64,000 nt of DNA from Pohlia nutans. Taxonomy: Eukaryota > Streptophyta > Bryopsida > Bryales > Mniaceae. Below, in pieces: positions 12,440-23,609 of this stretch; the first letter of the stretch is position 1; every line of letters begins with the position of its first letter. Under the pieces are notes generated by a model. That model ran no database searches. It saw only the letters and a program-made list of their open reading frames with translations, and was not told where the DNA came from. The stretch covers positions 558,001 to 622,000 of the forward strand of contig CM040106.1 in assembly GCA_022496805.1 (NCBI GenBank), in the 5' to 3' direction. The translations under genes and the position numbers were made by a program.

Positions 12440-14410
12440 ATTATACTATCATCCATTCACACGTGGACCCCCTCATATTTGGAAGTTTCGCATTTAAAAA
12501 ATTAATTTAGTATGTTGCAATAGTATTTGAGAATCTTGGAATCTTTATTAGGGTTTAGGGTTTATCATCACAATACTTCAACTGACAAAAGTTTGTGGAT
12601 GAAAATGATACGTAATTTTGGACAATATATAATTTTTGGACGATGTACAAATTTCATCCATGTTTTCTCATCCGACCTTGATATTGAAAAGATACTGAGA
12701 AGGGTAGCATTTTTCAAGTCCATAAGGTCGGCGTGAATAAAATGTCAATTCGTAATGTCAATCACCCGGTGCCCACCAGACAAGGGGACATTAGGACAAT
12801 ACTACTCTCCTCTTTCGGGGATAAAATGTAATCTCTTTATGTAATCTCAAAAACACAACCTTGAAAAGAAAAAAGAAAAAAAGAAAAAGATTGAGTGCTT
12901 GACTTATGTAATCTCAAAAACTCACCATTGAATATAAAATATTTTTAAAAAAATGATTGATTCTAATCTTACGTAATCCCAAAAACACACCGACGAATAG
13001 AAAAAATAAAAAAGGATTGAGTGCTTGACTTATGTAATCTCAAAAACTCACCATTAAATATAAAATATTAAAAAAAAAAGGATTGATTCTAATCTTACTT
13101 AATCCCAAAAACACACCGATGAATAGAAAAAATAGAAAAAGGATTGAGTGCTTGACTTATGTAATCTCAAAAACTCACCACTGAATATAAAATATTTTTT
13201 TAAAAAAGATTGATTCTATACTTACGTAATCTCAAAAACACACCCATGAACAGAAAAAATAAAAAAGGATTGATTCTATACTTATTTAATCTCAAAAACG
13301 CACCATTGAATATAAAAAAGGATTGATTCTATACTTACGTAATCACAACAACTCACCATTGAATATAAGAAATAAAAAAAGGGATTGATTCTATACTTAC
13401 GTAATCTCAAAAACACACCCATGAACAGAAAAAATAAAAAAGGATTGATTCTATACTTATGTAATCTCAAAAACTCACCATTGAATATAAAATATTTACA
13501 AAAAAAGGATTGAATGATTCTAATCTTACGTAATCCCAAAAACACACCGATGAATAGAAAAAATTAAAAAAGGATTGATTCTATACTTACGTAATCTCTA
13601 AAACTCACCATTGAATATAAAAAATAAAAAAAATAAAAAATTGATTCTATACTAACGTAATCCCAAAAATACACCCAAGAATAGAAAAAATAAAAAAGGA
13701 TTGATTCTATACTTATGTAATCCCAAAAACATACCCTCAAATAGAAAAAGTTAATAAAAAGGACTGATTCTATAATTACGCAATCTCAAGAACACACCCT
13801 TGAATAAAATAAAATGAAGTAAAGATTGATTCTATACTTACGTAATCTCATAAACACACCCTTGAATAGAAAAAATAAAAAAGGATTGATTCTCTACTTA
13901 CATATTCTCAAAAAAGACACTCAAAAATTAAAATAAGTGTGCTCATATAGTTATAAAACATCATGAGAGATTGTGAAATACAAGACATCATTCAAGAAGC
14001 CGTCATGAAATATGACATCATGAAATAAGCCGCCCTTATGATTTAGTAGACAAGATTCATAATGAAAAGGCAAATCATAGATCCAACATGTTCGCTCATT
14101 AGATTTTCAAATCTAGTGGTAATGAGTGTTCACCTTCATTACCTAAAACTAAAAATCTAGAACTTGCCTTTGTATATAAATTCCAAAATATTATTCTAAA
14201 TAGTAGTATATGATTGTTTTATGAAATCCCTCGATTAATAACCTCAATTTTCCCTTGAATATGGTCTGATGAAAATTACATTATTGTTGTTAGCCATATA
14301 CACTAAACCCTGGTGGCGTGGTTCCAGTATTTCAAGATTGTGGATGTTCGTGATACAGAATTCTGGACAATGTACAATTTCTAGACGATGTACAAATTTC
14401 ATCCACGTTT
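12440..14410 (+). repeat. Duplicated segment, copy 1, with a 60-bp-unit array
   Basis: This copy starts with CACACGTGGACCCCCTCA (12448) and carries a TAGGGTTTAGGG run (12549). It contains an array from about 12830 to 13910 of at least 17 degenerate units (GGATTGATTCTATACTTACG, TAATCTCAAAAACACACC, then an A-rich spacer). It ends with a roughly 480-bp unique tail (from about 13930) that includes GATACAGAATTCTGGACAAT. The same blocks recur in the same order at 15545-16805, so this is a segmental duplication and not just two arrays. Confidence 0.8.
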
Positions 14411-15544
14411 TCTCATCTGACACTCATAATGGGACTTAGAGAATATGTGGACTTAGGCATACTTAGATCCCTTCATTTAGGAAATGGTATCTATCGTGCC
14501 ATTGCTTCAAATTCTTTTAATTTTGTTGGCTTTGTTGAAAGAGTTGTTCATTTTCAGCATTGGAATTGACAATGTTATGACATCGTCTACGAATGTATAT
14601 ATAGATTAGATTGCATTCAAATGCAGATCAATTACAGAATTAGGCTCAATGTAGTATTTAAAAAAACACGGGATGGGAAGTTAGCTTCCTGTATGTTTAA
14701 CCCCTAAACGTTCTCACTATTTTCAGATTTGGCAGTTTTTCAAAGATGCAATATAAAATGCAACTAAAAGGAATATTTTCAAATTGATGAATGAATAAAA
14801 GTTGTACATTATAAGTTTTAGATTTTATCCATACGGTTAGATTTGCAATTGCTATCACCAATATTTGTGTATTCAGTTTCAAACTCAAAATTTAACACTC
14901 TTTTGTAATATGATTACAAATAAGATGTTGACAATTTAATTGTGAAATTCTTTGTGATGGGTTGAAATGATACTCTAACTGTGTTTATGTTTTTATGAAA
15001 TATTTATGTCACAAATCATCCCTTTTCTAATCGGATCAAACATGCATGAAGCCAACGTCCTATAAAAGTTTTGATAAAAAATCCACACTGCAAAAAGTGC
15101 ATGATGGATGAGAAAATGAACTTCAAATCCGTACATCATGTAAAATGTGTATGGTTGGGCGGTTAGGGATTAATATTTTCAAACTTTCTTCTAATTCAGA
15201 AGATTTTAATTGTATAGATTGTCATCTGATTTATTCAAGTGTAGTCATAAGATCTATACATAAGGAGTTTTAAACAAACTTCTCGGCGTGAACTCTATAA
15301 ATTAGATGGAAAATTACCAAAACTGAACACTCAAATCTTGTATATAGCCTTGGAGTCACTTTCAATTATAAAATTCACAATATTTATGGTTGCAATAGTC
15401 CTTTGTTGATAGAAAAGATTGCAACGGAGATATGGTGACACAGGGCATTGCTGGACCTCTTTACTTTCAACCTAAAAAATGTAACCAAAATTCTTTTATG
15501 TTTCAAGTCCCACACCCTCTAATTGATTTGCATGTTTCAATGTG
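14411..15544. other. Spacer between the two duplicated segments
   Basis: AT-rich, with no gene or recognised repeat. Confidence 0.45.
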
Positions 15545-16805
15545 CATTATACAATTCACACGTGGACCCCCTCACAATTGGAAATTTCGCATTCTACAAA
15601 TTATTCTAGTATGTTATAATAGTATTTGATAATCTAGGAAACTTTATTAGGGTTTTCTCATCCGACTCTAATATTTACGATTGATTCTATACTTACATTA
15701 CCTCAAAAACACACCCTTAAATAGAAAAATAATAATATGGTTCTATACTTACGTAATCTAAAAAACACACCCTGGAATAGAGAAAAAAAGGATTGGTTTT
15801 ATACTTATGTAATTTCAAAAACACATCTTGGAATAGAAAAATAAAAATAAAATTGATTCTATATTACGCAATCTCAGAAACACACCATTGAATAGAAAAA
15901 AAAAAAACAAAGATTGGTTCTATACTTATGTAATCTGAAAAACACACCCTGGAATAGAAAAAAAAAAAGGATTGGGTTTATACTTACGTAATTGCAAAAA
16001 CACACCCTCAAATAGAAAAAAAAGAAGATTGATTCTATACTTATGTAATTGCAAAAACACACCCTGGAATATAAAAATAAAAAAAAGAATTGATTCTATA
16101 CTACGCAATCTCAAAAATACAGCATCGAATAGAAAAAAGAAAACAAGGATTGGTTCTATACTTACGTAATCTCAAGAACACACCCTTAAAAAAAATAGAA
16201 TAAAGATTAATTCTATACTTACGTAATCTCAAAAAGACACTTTTAAAAAAATAAAATGAGTATGCTTATATACTGATGAAACATCCTGAGTCATCGTGAA
16301 TTACAAGACATCATGAAATAAGTCGTCATGAAATATGACATGAAATAAGCGTCCTTATGAATTAGGAGACAAGAGTCATAATGAATTGGAAAATCATGAA
16401 TACAACATGTTCAATCATTAGATTTTCAAATCCAGTGGAAATGAGTGTTCACCTTCATTACTTAAAACCCTAAATCTATAACTTGCCTTTGTTTATGAAT
16501 TCTAAAATATTATTCTAAGTACTAGTTCACGATTGTTTTATGAAATTCCTCAATTAATTCCCTAAACCCTCAAATACTGCGGGTGCGTGAGTGGAGTATT
16601 CCGATACATGTATCCATTTCATCTTTTTTCAAAAAAGTCCATCCAAAGAACATTCTCTCATTGATTTTCCGTCAATACGGTCTGATGAAAATTACATTAC
16701 GATTGTTAGCCATATGCAGTAAACCCTGGTGACGTGGTTCAAGTATTTCAAGATTGAGGATGAAAATGATACAGAATTCTGGACAATGTACAATTTCTAG
16801 ACGAT
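15545..16805 (+). repeat. Duplicated segment, copy 2, shorter array
   Basis: Matches copy 1 from CACACGTGGACCCCCTCA (about 15558) through a shorter array (about 15680-16250, roughly nine units) to the tail with AATTCTGGACAATGTACAAT (about 16773). Differences from copy 1 are array length plus an insertion near 16560-16690. Direct orientation fits tandem duplication followed by array contraction or expansion. Confidence 0.8.
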
Positions 16806-16934
16806 TAGCGGTTGCAATGTTTCTTTTGTGATCAGATCACACGTACATGAAGCTAATTTCCCATAAAAAAATTTAGTAAACAAATCTCAATACACAAACC
16901 ACATGACGGATAAGAAACTATGGATGAAAATTGG

Positions 16935-16962
16935 ATTAGGGTATAGGGTTTAGGGTTTAGGT
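16935..16962 (+). repeat. Short interstitial telomere-like run
   Basis: About three consecutive variants of the plant telomere heptamer (TAGGGTT, TAGGGTT, TAGGTTT). A similar two-unit run lies at 12549. Too short to imply a former chromosome end. Confidence 0.6.
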
Positions 16963-17239
16963 TTTCGAAGAACTCACTTGCATGGGTAAGCAATTAGTAA
17001 GAGGTTCAATACTTACATATACAACACATATGATCAAAAACTCACGATGTACAACTTTTATTCATGCATTAAGTTCAAAATATCCCTCTTATTTGCATTT
17101 TGTTGTAGCACGTGATACCGGATATTCTCCTAGAACGCACTTTTTTGTGTTAAGAGCGCTCGTAAAGGTGATTTCCGGGTTATCGTTCCGCGGAGATTTT
17201 GTGAAGTGGGAGGCTTCTGGAAATTAGTCCGTGATGGTG

Positions 17240-17257
17240 GCTCCTATTCTGATACCA
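17240..17257 (-). promoter_or_regulatory. Primer-binding-site-like sequence
   Basis: Minus strand TGGTATCAGAATAGGAG. Plant LTR elements primed by initiator tRNA-Met begin TGGTATCAGAGC. The first ten bases match and the rest is diverged. Confidence 0.5.
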
Positions 17258-18994
17258 CCAGCTAACTCCCTCTTTCCGTGCTAAACCGGATCCTCTCCCT
17301 ACTACTGACCGATCCGGTCACGGCTAGATCCGGTTTCCTTCCGGGGAGGAAGTTTATCTAATCCACTCTCTCCGGTCTGCCCTGACAACTTAGCCTAGTT
17401 TAATTAACCTTTGTTTTCCCTTAGAGGGTTCTCCATTTGCATTTAGTGGTACTGGATTAAAAGACACACCCCTCCCTACTGATTTAAGTGATGGGAACTT
17501 CACTACCTCTCGGTTCCACTTACACAATTCCCCAATCCCGGTACTTTTCGTACTGCTCTTCAACTGCGAGTTTCTCCCAAACCCACAGCCGGTCACACAA
17601 GCGCAACCCAGTTTCCCCCTTTCTCCAAAATACTATAACGACTTGCTAACCAGGATGGACACTGTCCGGGGTGTCCGGAATCAACTAGATTCCTAGCGGC
17701 CTGTTTTACTCTAGCGATTCCGTATTCCTCTATCACACGGTTTATCTAGATGCTGGCACCTCTACCGGACTACCCATCCAGGAGTTCTATGCAGACCGGA
17801 GTACCCCTTCCTACCCGCTCAGCCACTAACTTGGATTATTCCCTGCAACCGGATATGGAAGCCACTTCTTCAAACACCCTCTAAATCACCTAACACCTAT
17901 ATCCCGGACACTAAACAGAATGTATTCCAGAACCCAGTTAGTCCTCCCGGTTACCAACGGACTTATTCGACCACTATATCAACCAACAAACAACTATAAA
18001 CACGCACACACGCTCACGGCTTTCCAGGAATTGCATCTATAGTCATTTACAAGAAAATAGTTGTACACAAAAAGACCCAAGGTATGACAAACATTCCTTG
18101 GTAAGTAGTGAGCCCCAAGTACCCGGATTCGGAAAGCCCGCAGATCGTACAAACCCGAGATCCGGAAATCAAGCGAACTCACCCACACGGTTCAGTTCTT
18201 ATCCTAAAACAAACTTAAGCGTCTAAATCCTAAAAGCAGTATGCACAAAATGTTTTAGCCTACCTAACCCCAAAAAACAATCCTACCTAACCGGTCCGGT
18301 TACTCCGGACTCCGGATTCCTACTCCCCTGGCTCTTCCGAGCCACTAACCTCCGTAGCGCGTGATGGGGGAGCCGGGCAGGAGTCACTGGAGCCTTCTTC
18401 GGCTCTCTTACTCCGGTTTTCCCTCGCCCAGTTCCCTTCTTCTTTGTCGTCTTCCTCTTCTTCCTGCACCTGCTCCTGAGTCCGCTCCTGCGCCGGCTCC
18501 TCTGCCTGCTCATCCACCTCCAGTTCGCGTGCTTACGCCCCGCGTCCTTCCTCTGGCCCGCCATCCAGTTCGCCTCCTTGCGCACCATCCGGTTCACCTG
18601 CCAGGTTACCGTCCGGCTCGGGTCGCGCACTCTCTACACTAACGCTATCCGGAAATACAAAAACTTTGCGTCAGGGAGGGCTAGGAGAGCTACGTTGGAA
18701 TGAACAGTGGGTCGCCCAATTTAAGGCGGCCCATTTCAAGGGGCAAATCGCCGCCAGGTCTGTCAGAGACCCATCCATCTCTACCCGGTCTCCTATCCGG
18801 TCGCTAAGCCTATCAGAAATCCATTGCCAACCCGGACCCTTAGTAAACGCTCTAGGACGCGTGCGAGCACCACTCTCTCAAAATAAATAAATGGGCCATT
18901 ATGGCCACTACTTCTCCTATTTATGGCGGCTCTGGCTACTCCTAGCTGCCCTAGAAACCCTAACTGCCCACTTTTGGGAAAACGAGGTTCGACA
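17258..18994 (-). mobile_element. LTR of an LTR retrotransposon (solo or truncated element)
   Basis: On the minus strand a GC-richer block starts TGTCGAACCTCG at 18994 and runs to about 17258, where it is followed directly by a primer-binding-site-like TGGTATCAG. A TATA-like CCATAAATAGG lies about 70 bp inside the 5' end. CCGGAT-rich words recur throughout, setting it off from its surroundings. The interior continues only about 150 bp left of the PBS before AT-rich DNA resumes, so no gag-pol is present. The 3' LTR boundary is inferred from the PBS; the expected terminal CA is not obvious. A Ser/Arg/Pro-rich open frame at about 18283-18640 is probably incidental. Confidence 0.5.
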
Positions 18995-21400
18995 CATTTT
19001 ATCATACATCTAACATTTAAAAGATGTATGTAAACTCAACTTATTATTAGGTGTGTAAGAGCTTGGTGGTCTTCAAACTTATGGAAAGCTAGGTGAGCCG
19101 TCTTTCTTAACGGCTTAACACGTTTTTTTTTTAAATTTAAAGTTCTTACATGCTTAATAATGCTAAACAACCAAGCTTTTCCATGCTCTTTAACTATCTG
19201 AGGTGCACAAATGAAAGCACATTAAAGCAAAATTCACAGTCTTTTATTAAAACAAAAGGTGACTTTGAAAATAATTCTTATATCTAGGCAATTTACAAAG
19301 GATATGTCTAAGCATTTTACTTTATATTAAACATCACGCGTGACTAATGCCACTAGCTCTAGAAATAGTTAATTGCATTATTCACACATGACATTGAATT
19401 TAAAATCAAGTGTGACTGACGTCACTAACCATTGTTTTGGGGGTTAGTGACAATAGTCACACGAGATTTTTACTCCATTTGATCATTTGTTTTCATTATG
19501 TTTTTATGTAGTTCCTTCTATATTAATTATATATTTGTGCTATGATTTTTTGTCAATTAGTGGGCATGATAAAATTAATGAATGGTTAAAATATCTTCCA
19601 ATCATATTGAAAGTTCTATATAAATATATTTTTTGACAATTGGAATAGGAAAAATTATATTTAAGGTAAATAAAAGTTATGTTTACACGTAGATTAAAAA
19701 TGAAGGCTAACAAATTATAAAACGCATGTAATGGGAACATCCTTGAGAAAACCTTTCAATTTAGAACACTCAACTTTCAAATTTCTTGATGGTGTAAAAT
19801 CTTCATACAACGTCTATTCTCTAATTTCAACGGTCAAACAATGTATCATAATAAGTAGAATTAAATAATGGAAACCATATCATCTTGTAGTAAATGTTAT
19901 TCCAATTTCATTACAATATTAAAAAGAATTGTGATAATTTTGGATTTTTAATTGAGTTTCAAGTGAAACCCTTGCAAAATATAATTTAAAAATATTAAGA
20001 ATAAATATGATGAATCCGACCGTACATAGGGTGGTTCACATTGACATTTACAACTCACTTTGCTTTGTATATCAACTCCATTTTCATTTTTCATCAACCA
20101 TTTTATAACAAATCATTGAAAACAATGTTGAATCGGGACGTTAAAGGGTTAAAACGCCAACTCCAATAACATTAAACCACCCCGACTTTTTCGTGAATTT
20201 AAAATGAAAAAATGCTTCTATTTTCATTAGACGAGTATCTAAAACTATTTTTGGTTGATTGACCATACAGATAAATTCTAAACATCATGCTTCTCATTTT
20301 CTCGTTGAATCTTTACCATCTGTAGATTCCAAAGAGTTCCAATATGACAAAAATTACCAATTATTTGAATATGGCGATAGTAAACTATAATGTAAAAAAA
20401 AACTTGCAAAGGAATGAAAGAAAAATTGTGGAGTTCCTGGACTCAAAAAAAGGGAAAAAACCCTTGTGTTTGGTGTTGTGTTGCAATGTGTTAGAATGTG
20501 GCTATGAGCCTGTATGCATATGAAGGCAGATGTTTTGAAACTTGAACCATAACTTGCCGTTTGAGGTTATTACATCTGTATGGCAGCTGCTACAGTGATC
20601 TGTCAGTAGGTCTGCCAAATGTGGCCCCCCAAAAGCGAATTAAAGTTTACATGCTCATAAGTACAGGCTCATAAGTGCAGCCGCCATGCCTGCGTGCATT
20701 CATCCAGCCCACAGGACATAGGCTCTGATTTGCGCCTCGCGGGTGTATCCCATTCTTTACTGTGTGATTGCGGCGCATGGAGGTGATCCTGCAACTTTGC
20801 TGTCTAATTGCGGGCGCACGGCGCCTGTCCATTTTGCGTAGAGGTGGTTCTCTGCGCACGAAGGTTTAGGGTCTCTGTGCAATGGTTTCTGCGCAATAGC
20901 TTTCTGCGCAGTGCCCTTGTTCGTAATCTCTTCCTCGTTCTTCTGCAATGTCCGGATTTCAATGCGATCGAGCGTACTATGGCTACTTCTGTTCTATTTG
21001 CATTATGGGATAGGATCTTACAGTGTTTGTTCTAGTCCAGATCCACTGCAGATTTTAGAATAATTGCACGGAGAGACTGAGGTTTGTGTCGCCATCGGAA
21101 GCTCGAGGTTGTTTTTTGGCGGAGTTGCAGTTGGTGCACTTCATGGAAATGTCCATTGATTGTGCATTGAGATGGACACGGATAAGCTGTTGACCATCGG
21201 CCTCAATTTGCCATTTGTGAGTTGTACATTTCTTTATGCTTGATACTCAATCTTTATACTGCCGAAAGAAATTGGAATTTTTTGTGATATTTTAATTACC
21301 GTATATAGTTAAAACAATTACGGTGGTGAGTACATACGCTATACAAAACTTGTACGAGTACATGGTAATTTGTAGTGTTAGAGTATCCCGAGGGCAATGC
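18995..21400. other. Intergenic DNA, no gene supported
   Basis: Mostly AT-rich. A moderately GC-richer stretch at about 20640-21000 has overlapping open frames on both strands with no motif. Related TCACACGTGACT-like strings recur near 19340-19460 without clear ends. Confidence 0.4.
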
Positions 21401-21402
21401 AG

Positions 21403-22082
21403 CCAGTGGTCAGTTGACTACTGGCAGTGCAAAAATTGGTATGATCAACAGAGCCGGACGCCACTGCATAGAATTCCGATGTCCTTCCTAGGAGACTTTG
21501 AGTGTCTCCTGAGTTCGGGTATGGTAGCTTCATAATCTCACAATCTATATGTATTGTCGGGCCGAGGATAAGAAAACAACGCAATACATGAGTGGTTGGA
21601 AGTAGCCCAGAATGCTATCAGTTGTCTGGTTGGATATTTTGAGTATGTGGACCATAGCGCTGGAAACCACGTTGGGTGTTTATAAGAACCACTTCAATGA
21701 AATCCTTTGTCAGTGGTAACTTCCTGAACCTATTGGCATTAATCTGTGGACAGTCGTCTATGGAGCTGATGCAAACAATAATGCATATGCACAATCTAGT
21801 GAGCAATTGACTACAGGTCGGACACTTCCTATTGATTTTGGTAGCGTCTCACGTAGGTCTCAGAATTGGTAGCGTCTCACGTACAATCCTGTCGAAGGAA
21901 ACAGATAATGTTGATAGCACACAAAAGGCGCACTATAAAATGCATTCTCCTATCTCCCGGTGGAGACATGACAAGGGTTTATAAAACCAGGCATCAAAGG
22001 CTCGTCATATTGTCAGTCAACTAATCGGTGTGTCACTAATTGGACAATGGATAAGTGTGTCCTGTGGGCAATTGACTACTAG
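21403..22082. repeat. Second palindrome family (core TGGTCAATTGACCA)
   Basis: At least three degenerate copies within 700 bp: 21403-21424 (CCAGTGGTC...GACTACTGG), 21796-21815 and 22064-22082 (GTGGGCAATTGACTACTAG), plus a weak one near 22010. An unbroken copy lies at 11101-11116. A 19-bp direct repeat (TTGGTAGCGTCTCACGTA) occurs at about 21838 and 21868. The cluster sits just upstream of the gene at 22220, as the main palindrome family does for the genes at 30.2 and 49.5 kb. Confidence 0.55.
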
Positions 22083-22219
22083 TTAGTGTTTCTAGGCATT
22101 CCTAAAATCTAATATACGCTAATGTGGGGATTATGTACAACACTAAATGTGTTGGCACTAATTTATGATCAACGGTTTTCGTGGCCGCGTTGTGCAGGCA
22201 CGTTGTTGAAGTTTAGCAA

Positions 22220-22929
22220 TGATGGATAGTGATTCTGATTACAGTGATGTGGTAAGAGTGTTGAACCAAGTGTGGATCTTCAATTTGTATTTAGCTCTTT
22301 TTCAATGCAGGAGCAAAATTGCTAGAGGGCTTGAGTTCTTTTAGATGGGCACTATCTTTGTATAGGTTCAACACTGAAGTATCCTCTACTATGCATACTG
22401 TTCGTATATGAATGCAGCTATGATCAATACACGTGGTTTACAAGGAGTTGACTTTGACGTAGAAGATGCAGATGAGGTGTATCACATTTCGGATGAAGAT
22501 ATGCCAATCCCCAGCTACAAAGGTATTTGCAGAGATGATTGGTGTAAGAAGGAAGTACAGCTAGTCCACTCAACTAGAGTGTGTGTGGCTATAGCGTATG
22601 TGGAGTTTGCAAAACTGTGGCAGTCTATTGATGGTAGATCACTTTTAGGAGAGGAGTTTGTAGGGGTTGTAGTTTGGGAAGTATTACAAGCGGGTGCTTC
22701 ATTAGAAACTCGCACCCTTCGCAGGTGGTCTACAAAGTTCTCACTTTTCGAAGGAGTCAGTCTTTACAACCATGACCGCAAATTCAACGAAGATATTAAA
22801 ATGAAAGCAGCCAAATTGGGTGATCGCAGGGGAAGTTGTCAATATTCATCATTGCGACTTGTACAATCCCGTGAAATGTCGCAAAAAGACAGTTCGTACA
22901 GAAACAATCAAAAGCATCATATTCATTAA
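22220..22929 (+). CDS. Unknown protein, acidic N-terminus, about 185 aa
   Basis: A likely first exon (ATG at 22220, MMDSDSDYSD) ends at GTG|GTAAGAG near 22252. A second exon opens after TGAATGCAG at about 22415 and runs to TAA at 22927-22929. The phase of this junction does not resolve cleanly, so either the splice is elsewhere or an indel is present. The second exon is acidic at first (FDVEDADEVYHISDEDMP), followed by a mixed, possibly folded region containing DDWCKKEV and RRWSTKFSLF. No family recognised. Its acidic Ser/Asp start recalls the N-terminus of the DUF7869-like gene at 49524, but the sequences do not align further. A MITE begins 218 bp downstream. Confidence 0.4.
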
Positions 22930-23146
22930 ATTGAGAGTACACTCTAAAAATGAGAGTTTTGATGTGTCACAATATCCATAAAATTGATTCGAATATGCAA
23001 CACAAATGGAGTGAACACGTTACTTTGCAAGAGAATTAAGGCACTGGCCATTGAAATGTAACGTAATATATGTTTATTTATAGAAATTGCATAGAGCAAT
23101 AGACAATTGTTGAGGAATTGTTGCTTTACATTATCAGAAGAGGGTG

Positions 23147-23391
23147 GTTGCAAGCTACGGTCACCGAAGCTTTTTGTCGCGGCGCTACACCTGCAAATCT
23201 TTAAAAATCAATTAAATCAAATATAACAAGTGTTTTTGAGAAATTTTAATTTTCTAGAATTTTAAGATGTTTTTGGAAGGTAGGAAATTTTTGGGATTTT
23301 CAAAATCATTGTAATATTTGTCTTAATTGAGTTTTAAAGATTTGTAGGTGCAGCGCCGCGACAAAAAGCTTCGATGACCTTAGCTTGCAAC
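23147..23391. mobile_element. Foldback MITE, about 245 bp, about 75-bp terminal inverted repeats
   Basis: The left end GTTGCAAGCTACGGTCACCG and right end (minus strand) GTTGCAAGCTAAGGTCATCG are followed by near-identical inverted arms through CTTTTTGTCGCGGCGCT and CAAATCTTTAAAA. The centre is AT-rich and non-coding. I cannot define a convincing target-site duplication, so the superfamily is open. Confidence 0.8.
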
Positions 23392-23609
23392 ACCGAAGGA
23401 GCTATAGTCAAATAGAATTTAGGTACAAGATACACAACTAATTTACGGTTGTGTACATCACTACAGGATCCTACGTCTGTATAGTAATCGCAAATACAAT
23501 GCCAAATGGTATCATGAATGCGATCGACTCTTAAGTTTAGCTACTGTCTTCAACTTAAGTTCAGCTACTGCCTTCAACATCTGAGGACCACGAGAATAGC
23601 CGGTAAATA

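Noticed and set aside
16937..16962. Former telomere
   Set aside because: Only about three degenerate heptamers; plant interstitial TTTAGGG fragments of this size are common.
18283..18642. Arg/Glu- or Pro/Leu-rich protein frames
   Set aside because: They lie inside the LTR, overlap on opposite strands and lack any domain or start context.
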